Below are positions 12,541-24,307 of a stretch of 64,000 nt of DNA, piece after piece (the stretch's first letter is position 1; every line of letters begins with the position of its first letter). The notes beneath the pieces are model-generated. The model did no database searches. It was not told the origin of the DNA and saw only the letters and a program-made list of their open reading frames with translations. The DNA comes from Glandiceps talaboti. Its lineage: Eukaryota > Hemichordata > Enteropneusta > Spengelidae. Position numbers and translations under genes: made by a program. The stretch covers positions 3,441,609-3,505,608 of the forward strand of contig NC_135567.1 of NCBI RefSeq assembly GCF_964340395.1. The letters run 5' to 3'.

Positions 12541-15500
12541 CTTAGATGCAGTATGTATAGTACAGACACTATGATATCACACACCATAGAGTACTTAGAT
12601 GCAGTGTGCATAGTACAGACACTATGATATCACACACCATAGAGTACTTAGACGCAGTGTGTATATTACAGACAATATGATATCACACACCATAGAGTAC
12701 TTAGATGCAGTGTGTATATTACAGACACTATGATATCACACACCATACAGTACTTAGATGCAGTGTGTATATTACATACACTATGATATCACACACCATA
12801 GAGTACTTAGATGCAGTGTGTATATTACAGACACTGTGATATCACACACCATAGAGTACTTAGATGCAGTGTGTATATTACAGACACTGTGATATCACAC
12901 ACCATAGAGTACTTAGATGTAGTGTGTATATTACAGACAATATGATATCACACACCATAGAGTACTTAAATGCAGTGTGCATATTACAGACACTATGATA
13001 TCACACACCATAGAGTACTTAGATGCAGTGTGTATATTACAGACACTATGATATCACACACCATAGAGTACTTAGATGCAGTGTGTATATTACAGACACT
13101 ATGATATCACACACCATAGAGTACTTAGATGCAGTGTGTATATTACAGACACTATGATATCACACACCATACAGTACTTAGATGCAGTGTGTATATTACA
13201 TACACTATGATATCACACACCATAGAGTACTTAGATGCAGTGTGTATATTACAGACAATATGATATCACACACCATAGAGTACTTAGATACAGTGTGCAT
13301 ATTACAGACACTATATCACACACCATACAGTACTTAGATGCAGTGTGTATATTACAGACAATATGATATCACACACCATAGAGTACTTAAATGCAGTGTG
13401 CATATTACAGACACTATGATATCACACACCATAGAGTACTTAGATGCAGTGTGTATATTACAGACAATATGATATCACACACCATACAGTACTTAGATGC
13501 AGTGTGTATATTACAGACACTATGATATCACACACCATAGAGTACTTAGATGCAGTGTGTATATTACAGACACTATATCACACACCATACAGTACTTAGA
13601 TGCAGTGTGTATATTACATACACTATGATATCACACACCATAGAGTACTTAGATGCAGTGTGTATATTACAGACAATATGATATCACACACCATAGAGTA
13701 CTTAGATACAGTGTGTATATTACAGACAATATGATATCACACACCATAGAGTACTTAAATGCAGTGTGTATATTACAGACACTATGATATCACACACCAT
13801 AGAGTACTTAGATGCAGTGTGCATATTACAGACACTATGATATCACACACCATAGAGTACTTAGATGCAGTGTGTATATTACAGACACTATGATATCACA
13901 CACCATAGAGTACTTAGATGCAGTGTGTATATTACAGACACTATGATATCACACACCATAGAGTACTTAGATTCAGTGTGTATATTACAGACACTATGAT
14001 ATCACACACCATAGAGTACTTAGATGCAGTGTGTATATTACATACACTATGATATCACACACCACAGAGTACTTAGATGCAGTATGTATATTACAGACAA
14101 TATGATATCACACACCATAGAGTGCTTAGATGCAGTGTGTATATTACAGACACTATGATATCACACACACCATAGAGTACTTAGATGCAGTGTGTATATT
14201 ACAGACACTATGATATCACACACCATAGAGTACTTACATGTAGTATGTATATTACAGACACTATGATATCACACACCATAGAGTACTTAAATGCAGTGTG
14301 TATATTACAGACACTATGATATCACACACCATAGAGTATTTAGATGCAGTGTGTATATTACAGACAATATGGTATCACACACCATAGAATACTAAGATGC
14401 AGTGTGTATATTACAGACACTATGGTATCACACACCATAGTGCTTCGATGCAACGTGTATATTACAGACACTATGGTATCACACACCATAGAGTACTTAG
14501 ATGCAGTGTGTATATTACATACACTATGATATCACACACCATAGAGTGCTTCGATGCAGCGTGTATATTACAGACACTATGGTATCACACACCATAGCGT
14601 ACTTAGATGCAGTGTGTATATTACAGACACTATGGTATCACTCACCATAGAATACTTAGAGGCAGTGTGTATACTACAGACAATATGATATCACACACCA
14701 TAGAGTACTTGGATGCAGTGTGTATATTACAGACACTATGATATCACACACCATAGAGTACTTAAATGCAGTGTCTATATTACAGACACTATGATATCAC
14801 ACACCATAGAATACTTGGATGCAGTGTGTATATTACATACACTATGATATCACACACCATAGAGTACTTAGATGCAGTGTGTATATTACAGACATTATGA
14901 TATCACACACCATAGAGTACTTAGATGCAGTGTGTATATTACAGACACTATGATATCACACACCATAGAGTACTTAGATGCAGTGTGTATATTACAGACA
15001 CTATGATATCACACACCATAGAGTACTTAGATGCAGTGTGTATATTACATACACTATGATATCACACACCATAGAGTACTTAGATGCAGTGTGTATATTA
15101 CAGACACTATGATATCACACACCATAGAGTACTTAGATGCAGTGTGTATATTACAGACACTATGATATCACACACCATAGCGTACTTAAATGCAGTGCGC
15201 ATATTACAGACACTATGATATCACACACCATAGAGTACTTAGATGCAGTGTGTATATTACAGACACTATGATATCACACACCATAGAGTACTTAGATGCA
15301 GTGTGTATATTACATACACTATAATATCACACACCATACAGTACTTAGATGCAGTGTGTATATTACATACACTATGATATCACACCATAGAGTACTTAGA
15401 TGCAGTGTGTATATTACAGACACTATGATATCACACACCATAGAGTACTTAGATGCAGTGTGTATATTACATACACTATGATATCACACACCGTAGACTA

Positions 15501-17112
15501 CTTAGATGCAGTGTGTATATTACATACACTATGATATCACACACCATAGAGTACTTAGATGCAGTGTGTATATTACAGACACTATGATATCACACACCAT
15601 AGAGTACTTAGATGCAGTGTGTATATTACATACACTATGATATCACACACCATAGAGTACTTAGATGCAGTGTGTATATTACATACACTATGATATCACA
15701 CACCATAGAGTACTTAGATGCAGTGTGTATATTACAGACACTATGATATCACACACCATAGAGTACTTAGATGCAGTGTGTATATTACAGACACTATGAT
15801 ATCACACACCATAGCGTACTTAAATGCAGTGCGCATATTACAGACACTATGATATCACACACCATAGAGTACTTAGATGCAGTGTGTATATTACAGACAC
15901 TATGATATCACACACCATAGAGTACTTAGATGCAGTGTGTATATTACATACACTATAATATCACACACCATACAGTACTTAGATGCAGTGTGTATATTAC
16001 ATACACTATGATATCACACCATAGAGTACTTAGATGCAGTGTGTATATTACAGACACTATGATATCACACACCATAGAGTACTTAGATGCAGTGTGTATA
16101 TTACATACACTATGATATCACACACCGTAGACTACTTAGATGCAGTGTGTATATTACAGATACTATGATATCACACACCATAGAGTACTTAGATGCAGTG
16201 TGTATATTACATACACTATGATATCACACACCGTAGACTACTTAGATGCAGTGTGTATATTACAGACACTATGGTATCACACACCATAGAATACTTAGAT
16301 GCAGTGTGTATATTACAGACACTATGGTATCACACACCATAGAATACTTAGATGCAGTGTGTATATTACAGACACTATGGTATCACACACCATAGAGTAC
16401 TTAAATGCAGTGTCTATATTACAGACAATATGGTATCACACACCATAGCGTACTTAGATGCAGTGTGTTTATTACAGACACTATGGTATCACTCACCATA
16501 GAATACTTAGATGCAGTGTGTATATTACAGACACTATGGTATCACACACCATAGAATACTTAGATGCAGTGTGTATATTACAGACACTATGGTATCACAC
16601 ACCATAGAGTGCTTCGATGCAGCGTGTATATTACAGACACTATGGTATCACACACCATAGCGTACTTAGATGCAGTGTGTATATTACAGACAATATGATA
16701 TCACACACCATAGAGTACTTGGATGCAGTGTGTTTATTACAGACACTATGATATCACACAACATAGAGTACTTAGATGCAGTGTCTATATTACAGACACT
16801 ATGATATCACACACCATAGAGTGCTTAGATGCAGTGTGTATATTATAGACACTATGGTATCACACACCATAGAGTACTTAGATGCAGTGTGTATATTACA
16901 GACACTATGATATCACACACCATAGAGTACTTAGATGCAGTGTGTATATTACAGACACTATGATATCACTCACCATAGCGTACTTAGATGTAGTGTGTAT
17001 ATTACATACACTATGATATTACACACCACAGCGTACTTAGATGCAGTGTGTATATTACAGACACTATGATATCACACACAATAGAGTACTTAGATGCAGT
17101 GTGTATATTACA
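12541..17112. repeat. 53-bp satellite array, about 86 copies
   Basis: The unit reads from ATAGAGTACTTAGATGCAGT through GTGTATATTACAGACACTAT to GATATCACACACC (53 bp). It runs without interruption for 4.57 kb. Units differ at recurrent sites: CAGACA/CATACA, CTATGATATC/CTATGGTATC, TAGAG/TACAG and AGATG/AAATG. The junction CTATGGT-ATCACAC-ACCATAG is a 7-bp inverted repeat, perfect in the G variants and with one mismatch in the common GAT form. Reading frames of about 61-66 aa here arise from the 53-bp periodicity and are not genes. Confidence 0.97.
15010..16149. repeat. 634-bp higher-order duplication inside the satellite
   Basis: Diagnostic variants recur exactly 634 bp apart: the CGTACTTAAATGCAGTGCGC unit at 15181 and 15815, a unit lacking 2 bp (CACACCATAGAG) near 15385 and 16019, and CCGTAGACTACTTAG at 15491 and 16125. 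634 is 12 x 53 minus 2, so the two blocks (about 15010-15515 and 15644-16149) are one 12-unit block copied recently. They diverge on either side. Confidence 0.85.
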
Positions 17113-17539
17113 GAGTACCATACTGATGAAATATTTCTTATTGTCACAATCAATTCACTGTGACACTCAATCATGTATCCTCTCATAAATGAAATCTCTG
17201 TGGAAACTTAATTGTCCATAATACATATATTTCTTGCCAACACTGGTAACACATCTAAATACAAATGTAGTATGGTAAGCATTTCCCAGTGAAAATTAAA
17301 TGGTCATGGGTTTTGGTCAAAATTCAAGATTGTATATTTTGGCTAATTCACGTCAGTCTTGAAAAGAAATTGTATTCATGTTCCTGTTGACCTTGACTAT
17401 CACTGAAGTCATTCCTTCATCACATCCATGTGGGTTTGTGTCTTCTTTCTGAATATAAGCAGACATGGTATCATCCTTGATTTACATACATGTAGAATCT
17501 CGATGGATGTTTACTTATAGTTCCACAATGTCTTTTCCC
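17113..17539. other. No gene seen
   Basis: AT-rich flank of the satellite; no motif recognised. Confidence 0.4.
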
Positions 17540-17700
17540 ATCCCTAGCTGAATTGATCCCAGGAATGAAAGATTTATCATACCTTGACAGACTAAAAGCC
17601 TTGAAGTTACCAAGTTTAACTTACAGATGTGTTCGTGGCGATAATTGAAGTTTATAAATACACACATGGTTTCTACAAAACTCAATCTGTACAGGTCACT
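17540..17700 (+). mobile_element. LINE reverse-transcriptase C-terminal scrap
   Basis: The plus strand encodes AELIPGMKDLSYLDRLKALK then LPSLTYRCVRGD, a near-canonical version of the 'L.....Y..RL..L.L..L..RR.RGD' segment of LINE polymerases, followed by a stop where a methionine codon is expected and EVYKYTHG in the next frame. About 50 codons remain and nothing of the element is recognisable on either side. Confidence 0.75.
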
Positions 17701-17723
17701 GACCTACATCAACAGTACCAAAT

Positions 17724-17782
17724 GATGATGATGATGATGATGATGATGATAATGATGACGATGATGATGATGATGATGATGA
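17724..17782. repeat. (GAT)n microsatellite
   Basis: Almost uninterrupted GAT/ATG triplets with two variants (AAT, GAC), shortly after the LINE scrap and possibly grown from its tail. Confidence 0.95.
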
Positions 17783-18484
17783 ATTGATCCATCACTGTCT
17801 GATCTCTACATTGTAACAACTCAACCATTACATTACTAGAGTGATATAACGGTAGTTGCATGAATAAAAGTTATTTTATAACCTTATTTCTGATTTAGAT
17901 AGTTATCTCATTCAGTGTTCAACATTGATAAATCTACTGCCAAATTTCTAACTTTGTTACATTGCAAACATAAACAAGACATCACATATAAAGCCATAGT
18001 GACCAGCTTGGTTTCATCATCAAAATCAAAATATGCGAATTTCTAGGTGACACGCAAGTATCAATCAACACCATATCAAAACTGACGAAAAATTTGATTG
18101 GTCAATCTATGGTCTGCTGTCATATTCGGTTCTTAAATGACGATGGAGATTGATGATGAAACTATATGTAGTACCTATATAGGAAATTTGATTTACATGT
18201 AATACACACGAAAAAAACTTACCGCTACAGATTTATTTTCTCCACATTGTATTCTCGTCATCCATTGTTGATCGCGGCTGCCATCTTGCTTTTAGGGGCG
18301 AACCATTTGATTTCTAGGGGGGGGGGGGCAGGAGGAAATAGGTATGGCAGCAATTTTTGTCCCCATCACTGTAACAGCAATTTTTTTCTATTGTCAATCC
18401 TGTATCAAATAATTTTTTCCATATGCAGAAGCAATGCAATTTTTTTTCTCGGTTACCAATTTTGTAATGTGTGGTTCATAACTA
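17783..18484. other. Unassigned stretch with a G homopolymer
   Basis: No gene or repeat match recognised. A run of 10 G occurs at about 18318-18327, followed by T-rich tracts. The 119-aa frame starting at 18247 runs into the TIR element beginning at 18485 and shows no domain. Confidence 0.35.
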
Positions 18485-19970
18485 CACAGGGAACCTTGCA
18501 CACCCCTGTGACATTCACATGCCTAGGACAGGGGTGTGCACATAGCTGTACCAACTCAGTGGAGCCACGTGGGGCTGTACCAGCTATGTGTACAATATCC
18601 ATGTAACAGCTCTGGCCAACACACTAGGTATAAACATACCTAGATTTGTAACTGGTATGCCAACAACAATGTAATATGGATGTGAAAAATAGCAATGCAG
18701 CATAGGTTTTTACAACATCCATGTACAAGAGCTTTTTCCCATAACCATGTACCAGCTATGTAAGTATTGCTGTAACAGAGGTATTTCATACAGCCATGTA
18801 CCAGCTATGTAAGTATTGCTGTAACAGAGGTATTTCATACAGCCATGTACCAGCTATGTAAGCATTGCTGTAACAGAGGTATTTCATACAGCCATGTTCC
18901 AGCTATGTAAGCATTGCTGTAATAGAGATATTTCATACAGCCATGTACCAGCTATGTAAGCATTGCTGTAACAGAGGTATTTCATACAGCCATGTTCCAG
19001 CTATGTAAGCATTGCTGTAATAGCGATATTTCATACAGCTATGTACCAGCTATGTAAGCATTGTTGTAACAGAGGTATTTCATACAGCCATGTACCAGCT
19101 ATGTAAGTATTGCTGTAACAGAGGTATTTCATACAGCTATGTACCAGCTATGTAAACATTGCTGTAACAGAGGTATTTCATACAGCCATGTACCAGCTAT
19201 GTAAGTATTGCTGTAACAAAGGTATTTCATACAGCTATGTACCAGCTATGTAAGCATTGCTGTAACAGAGGTATTTCATACAGCCATGTACCAGCTATGT
19301 AAGCATTGCTGTAACAGAGGTATTTCATACAGCCATGTACCAGCTATGTAAGCATTGCTGTAACAAAGGTATTTCATACAGCCATGTACCAGCTATGTAA
19401 GCATTGCTGTAACAAAGGTATTTCATACAGCCATGTACCAGCTATGTAAGCATTGCTGTAATAGAGGTATTTCATACAGCCATGTACCAGCTATGTAAAC
19501 ATTGCTGTAACAGAGGTATTTCATACAGCCATGTACCAGCTATGTAAGCATTGCTGTAACAGAGGTATTTCATACAGCCATGTACCAGCTATGTAAGTAT
19601 TGTTGCAACAGAGGTATTTCATACAGCCATGTACCAGCTATGTGAGCAATGCTAGTCAGATATGAACAAAATGGTTGCTACTGTAACAGGGTATTATTCC
19701 ACCATAGCTGTTACATGTACATTGTATGTGCACAACTGTGTGCTAGGTATGCAGTACACAGCCATGGTACTGGGATGTGCAAAACAGTCATGGCACAGAG
19801 TCGGTATTCCACATCCATTCAACAGGCTTATTTTTCACAACCATGTACCAGGTCTGTGGAAAAATATACCCTGTAACAGGGCTGTGACGCACACAGCTGG
19901 TACATAGCTGTGCTCTTCTTCCTAGCACTAGGATGTACCCTGTATAAACCTACATGTCACTGGTTCACAA
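18485..19970. mobile_element. Small TIR element, copy 1 (expanded)
   Basis: This 1.49-kb segment matches the copy at 21973-22646 along its whole length: GAACCTTGCACACCCCTGT at the left, GTGGAGCCAC..GGGGCTGTACCAG, AACAGCTCTGGCCAACACAC, CAGATATGAACAAAATGGTT and CTTCTTCCTAGCACTAGGAT at the right. Its extra length is the 49-bp minisatellite at 18741-19645. The left end CACAGGGAACCTTG is preceded by TA. The right end (GGTTCACAA at about 19970) is decayed compared with copy 2. No transposase is encoded, so it is non-autonomous. Confidence 0.75.
18741..19645. repeat. 49-bp minisatellite, about 18 units, inside the TIR element
   Basis: The unit is about CAGCCATGTACCAGCTATGT + AAGCATTGCTGTAACAGAGG + TATTTCATA. 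The word TGTACCAGCTATG recurs every 49 bp from 18745 to 19629. Variants (AAGTATT/AAGCATT, AACAGAG/AACAAAG/AATAGAG, TGTACC/TGTTCC) are shared by neighbours or alternate, as in stepwise expansion. The sister element at 22.2 kb has only one divergent unit plus the terminal one. Confidence 0.95.
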
Positions 19971-20257
19971 CTAACTTGTTCTGTGTAGGTAGCAATAAGT
20001 AGCAGTTAACAATCCATGCTTCTATTTAAGATAGATAGCTGGTAAAAAAAATCCATGAGGAGTTGCCTAATCACTTGGCTAACTGACCTTTAAACCAATT
20101 TATTATTACCAAACAAAATAATCAAGTTTGAACCAACCTTGGAAAATGCTTCCACAAACTTGATCGAACAACCCACAGTTGGTTATATGGTAAACGCAAT
20201 GTCATACACTTATTTAATATTGATAGTGTTAGGAATCCCCTTCCCTTTATTACTAAC

Positions 20258-20295
20258 GGCCCTTTTCAGGGCCACCACATCCTCCAAAAAGAGAA
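20258..20295 (+). terminator. Histone-type mRNA 3' stem-loop, no histone gene
   Basis: GGCCCTTTTCAGGGCC at 20258-20273 is a 6-bp stem with a 4-base TTTC loop followed by ACCACA. It matches the metazoan replication-dependent histone 3' processing signal, usually written GGCYCTTYTNAGRGCC + ACCCA. A purine-rich AAAAAGAGA follows at 20286-20294, where the U7 snRNA-binding downstream element is expected. The 120 bases upstream do not encode a histone C-terminus in any frame I tried. It may be the relic of a histone gene or a captured processing signal. Confidence 0.6.
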
Positions 20296-20329
20296 CTACC
20301 AAACCACTAAACTATAGTTTCAACAAATA

Positions 20330-21425
20330 AAATCTTGAGAATAATCTCCCGATATGGATAGAAGAAAAATTTTCAAGACAAACACACGAAACACACTTTG
20401 GTAAATCATGAATAAATACAAGAGAAAATACAAACAGTGCTTTTCCTCTAGTAGCCTCTGTTTGTAGATGTCTACAAACAAACATGTGTTTGTAGTATGG
20501 ACTCATCAACTTCTCCAAAGATAGCTGACATCTCATTCCACAAACTAGGGTATCGCATTATTGAAACATACATGGATAAAATATCACTTTGGACACGTTT
20601 CAGAGATGATATATTCATGCTATTCAATGGCACACAAACCGAACTTAATATTTTGAGTGAAAAGATAAATGAAATGCACCCAACATTAAAATTTTTTTGT
20701 CGGTCAGCTCAGAAACGGAAGTGCTATGCCATGATTTGGTGATTTACAAAGGTCATAGGTTCAAACAAACCAAAAGGTTGGATATCAAGACTCACACCAA
20801 ACTAGTCTAGTTCCTATACAATATCGATCATTATGATTTATACAGTGTGTGGTTATAGAAACCACATTCTGGTCATCCAGACTACACCAAACCGACTGAC
20901 ACTTTTCAGTACCTCCACAGACACCCAAACACATGTCACCCAAATTCAGCCTTTAATGGTTGTTATTAAATTGAAACAATGAGGTATGAACGTGCAGTTA
21001 CGAAGACGATTTCTAAAACAAATTGAAATTCTTCATAAACAAATTGACACAAGAGGATACAACAAATCAGAAGTGATTCGCTCATTAGGTCCATTATGAG
21101 AATAGGGAGACATTTCTAAAATCAACTCAAGAGATTCCTCTAGTTTTCAAAACAACATATACAGTCCCAACATCAAAGCGTCTAAACTAAAAGGCACATT
21201 AACAAAACATTGGGAACTGCTAGAAAATAATGTAACCTTGAACCAACTCTACCTGACCAAACCAATCATAGCACAGAATAGAACGAAACAAAAAACTTAA
21301 AGACATACTTCTCACAACTAAACTGAAGTCCTCTACCTCTAAAAGCAAGGCTGAAAATAGCCTTGCTGATCATAATGTGATTGAAATACTAGTATCTCTG
21401 CTTGAGGAACAATATGATATTTTTT
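20330..21425 (+). mobile_element. Penelope-like element, reverse-transcriptase relic
   Basis: 20497-20742 encodes MDSSTSPKIADISFHKL (the 'GS.TSPI.A' RT motif), then LWTRFRDDIFMLFNGTQTEL, whose FRDD stands at the catalytic YVDD position, then NEMHPTLKF. After frame changes follow KPTDTFQYLHRHPNTCHPNS near 20900, LRRRFLKQIEILHKQIDTRG near 21005-21060 and KASKLKGTLTKHWELLENNV near 21175-21235, then NLKDILLTTKL near 21290. This order, with KPTD..YLH..S.HP, is that of Penelope-like RTs rather than LINEs. No endonuclease follows, because a HINE-like fragment begins at 21425. Frameshifted throughout, so it is dead. Confidence 0.8.
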
Positions 21426-21549
21426 TTACCCAAAACCCACATCTCTGATGGATTCATTTTCATTTTTACAATTTTTCAACTAGACACCAGAAGTAACATG
21501 ACCACCAAATATCATGGCAATTGGTCCAGCGGTTTTTGACTTTAAGTTG

Positions 21550-21606
<57 letters not shown>

Positions 21607-21654
21607 TTTGCCATGCCTATAGCACCTCTGAAACTTATCAGTTCAGTTGTGCTA
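21425..21654 (+). mobile_element. HINE/pearl-like family A, right-end fragment
   Basis: It holds the conserved phrases of family A: CCCACATCTCTGATGGATTC, ACCACCAAATATCATGGCAA, TTTTTGACTTTAAGTTGTTC, an (AC)n tract at 21553-21600, AGACACTTTGCCATGCCTAT and the terminal TCAGTTCAGTTGTGCTA. Only the last 230 bp are present. Confidence 0.8.
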
Positions 21655-21972
21655 GAAAGACAAATTACAACAATTTGGGAAGGGTCAAAACAGGTGTGTA
21701 TAAATATTCAAGCCATAGATATATATGTTGGTGTATATTTGGCAAATAAATAGGTCATTTTAACACATTGAAAGTATGAAGTAAACAAACAAATAATAAT
21801 AGCAAACACAACATGTATCTCATACTATCTTAACATAGCACATTTTTAAGAACAGGCAAATTTCAAGTCAGAGGGGCCAAGCCAAAATGATTTGGTCTCA
21901 TACCATTTTGTTATTTGTGTGATTTTTTAAACCAAATTTACTGTGCAGCTATAGTTTAATTTACCTAGCATA

Positions 21973-22646
21973 CACAGTGAACCTTGCACACCCCTGTAAC
22001 ATTCATATACCTATGACAGCATTATGCATATAGCTGTACCATATCAGTGGAGCCACAGGGGCTGTACCAGCCGTGTGTACAATATCCCTGTAACAGCTCT
22101 GGCCAACACACTAGGTGTAACATACTGTACCTAGATTTGACATATGTATGACACTGGTAACACGGATGTGAAAAAATAGCAATGCAGCATAATTAATTTA
22201 TGTTTTTACAACATCCATGTACAAGTGCTTTTTCCCACAGCCATATACAAAATATGTTAGCATAGCTGTAACATAGGTATTTCCCACAGCCATGTACCAG
22301 CTATGTGAGCAATGCTGGTCAGATATGAACAAAATGGTTGCTACAGGGTATTATTCCACCATAGCTGTTACATGTATGTGCACAACTGTGTGCTAGGTAT
22401 GCAGTATACACAGATATGGTACTGGGATTTGCAAAACAGTCTTGGCACAGGGAAGGTATTCCACATACATCCAACAAGCATATTTTTCACAACCATGTAC
22501 CAGGGCTGTGGAAACATTTACCCTTTCAAGGGATTGTGAGGCACATAGGTGGTACATAGCTGTGCTCTTCTTCCTAGCACTAGGATGTGGTCACATCCTA
22601 GCAATATGATGTACACATCCTGCTAGGATGTACAAGGTTCACAGTG
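21973..22646. mobile_element. Small TIR element, copy 2 (intact ends)
   Basis: The left end CACAGTGAACCTTGCAC and the complement of the right end, CACTGTGAACCTTGTAC, agree at 15 of 17 positions. Both ends are flanked by TA (21971-21972 and 22647-22648), a possible TA target duplication. At 674 bp with no coding, it looks like a MITE. A TA duplication suggests Tc1/mariner, but CACTG-type ends also occur in CACTA and hAT families, so the superfamily is open. Inside, AGCTGTAC/ACATGTAC-type words recur in both orientations. Confidence 0.8.
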
Positions 22647-22689
22647 TATTGATGCTATTTCCTTTCCTTAAAAGTTGTATTTTTTAATA

Positions 22690-23225
22690 TTAATAAATAT
22701 ATTTACATATATACCTGAAACTGTCCTATAATACCTTTATATGGTGACCACCGACCTTGCATTTCGTACTGACCAATGCAACTACCCTATATCATAAATC
22801 TATCCTGAAAGTTCAGACACAAATTACATTTGCAAGTACAGCCTGTTTTTTGACAAACATTGCGCCCCCAGTGGCAAGATTTACAGTCCTGTTTTTTGAG
22901 GTCGAAATTTATCCATTTTAGAAAAATTATTCCTGTTTTGTTACTTTTGGGGATTTTTTGACCAAATTCGATATGTGTGTATATGTCAGCAGGTCAAATA
23001 ACATATTAGTTATTATTGTTGGAAAATTGTGTTTCACTTTTTATTTATTTAAATTTTTATTATTATATTTTTTAAAATAAATTTTATCAATTCACATCCA
23101 TTTTTTACAAACTACATCCCCACCAAGCATCAAATTAGTCCCACTAGTTTCAGATATTAAAATTTATGCACAGACAGAAAGACAGAAATATGGATATGTT
23201 ACCATGTCTAAAGCTTGGTAACATC
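22690..23225 (+). mobile_element. Non-autonomous repeat family D with terminal hairpin
   Basis: 22700-22910 matches 34600-34800 (TATGGTGACC..GACCTTG, CTGACCAATG, ACAAACATTG, GCCCCCAGTGGCAAGA). Further right come ACTACATCCCCACCAAGCAT, a short GACAGAAAGACAG tract and a hairpin, ATGTTACCA ... TGGTAACAT, at 23196-23224. The layout is the same as in the HINE-like families. Confidence 0.55.
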
Positions 23226-24208
23226 TTATTGTTTAGTTGTGCAAAAATAATGTGTTTTCAAGTGACTTTGTAGGGATTAACAGTGGTTCCTCAGAAGAGC
23301 AGGGACAATGGTAATCCATAGTATCTATTTTGTGCGATACAGCTGGTATGAAATATGAGATACAGGTAACAGTATGAGTTTGGGTTTGGAGGTCTCAGAG
23401 AAGTACCATTTTATACACAGTCCTCTTCCCCCAGGTCCGCCAATCTCGTTGTATTTTCCCTACGTAGTCTTTTTTCAATCCATGTTTCAATATACAGTGG
23501 TGCCAAACGTAAAACTTTATTGTGCATGCGAGAGCAAATACATTTTTAATAGCTGAGGGAAATTGATTCTGACTGAGTAGCACTTGTAGTAGCGTGCCTG
23601 ATTTAGAGAGCTTTTGACGAAGTTTTGTCAAGAAACACGCTCACATTTTCCAATTCACATGGTACCTCACAGATTTACTCCATATTGACTAATTCAGTGA
23701 TGAACAATTGAGTATCGAATCCTGGCAGGCTTGTAGGTTATTTAGCCAAACACAATTAAATATATTTAATATTCTTTTCATGTTTATAGCATTTTTATTG
23801 TAAAGGCAGAAGATGTTTATGATATATGCTTGAAATTGCGACAAAATAGTTGTAAGACTGTCAAGATTAAAACTACTTTAACAATATATCTATCAGATTT
23901 AGCACTATGGCAGATGATTAACTTTTTAGAGAATTGTATGCAAATGTCTATAAAACTTCTATCGACGAATTTGTGTAAAACATGTAAAAATCAAACTAAT
24001 TAAAAATATTTTAGAATTTCTATAATAGTCTACAAAAGCACTATAAAACCTTTTTGTAAGGGTAGCTGTTTTTTTAATGAAAATATGCAAGTACTTACCT
24101 TATCAACTTGACAAATTACAGTCAAATATTCTCTGATGTCACATTGGGATGTGTGTACATGTCACAGAGTAGATAAATAAGATATTAGTTCATGTAAACC
24201 CAACTTAC
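23226..24208. other. No certain feature; possible intron of the minus-strand ankyrin gene
   Basis: AT-rich. On the minus strand a strong donor-like AAG|GTAAGT reads across 24101-24108, preceded by codons ending QVDK, much like the EVDK|GTAAGT end of the ankyrin exon about 105 bp away. A full exon could not be defined there. Confidence 0.35.
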
Positions 24209-24307
24209 TTTATCAACTTCATTTACTTGGGCCCCAGCTTCCAGCAACAATTTACAGATATCCAAATGCCCTTCGTAAGCTCCATAATGTAGACTTGTCC
24301 ATTTATT
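24209..24307 (-). CDS. Ankyrin-repeat exon (internal, 99 bp)
   Basis: On the minus strand this encodes exactly 33 codons, one complete ankyrin repeat: it reads NKWTSLHYGAYEGHLDICKL and continues LLEAGAQVNEVDK, matching the TPLH.AA..GH..IV..LL..GA.VN..D consensus at nearly every fixed position. It is flanked by a 3' splice site (..TTTGATTATAG| at 24308 and above) and a consensus donor (|GTAAGT at 24203-24208). Both junctions are phase 0, so the exon can be added or skipped without shifting the frame, as is common for ankyrin-repeat genes. No stop, no shift and no repeat match were found, so I take it as a functional host exon. The parent gene cannot be named from one repeat, and I found no convincing neighbouring ankyrin exon. 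Confidence 0.85.

Noticed and set aside
14344-16115. Several 61-66 aa frames in the satellite, two of them identical in sequence
   Set aside because: They are translations of the 53-bp units; the identity reflects the 634-bp duplication, not a conserved protein.
12541-17112. Possible CRISPR-like array (regular repeats)
   Set aside because: There are no unique spacers; units are directly adjacent and the DNA is eukaryotic, so it is a satellite.
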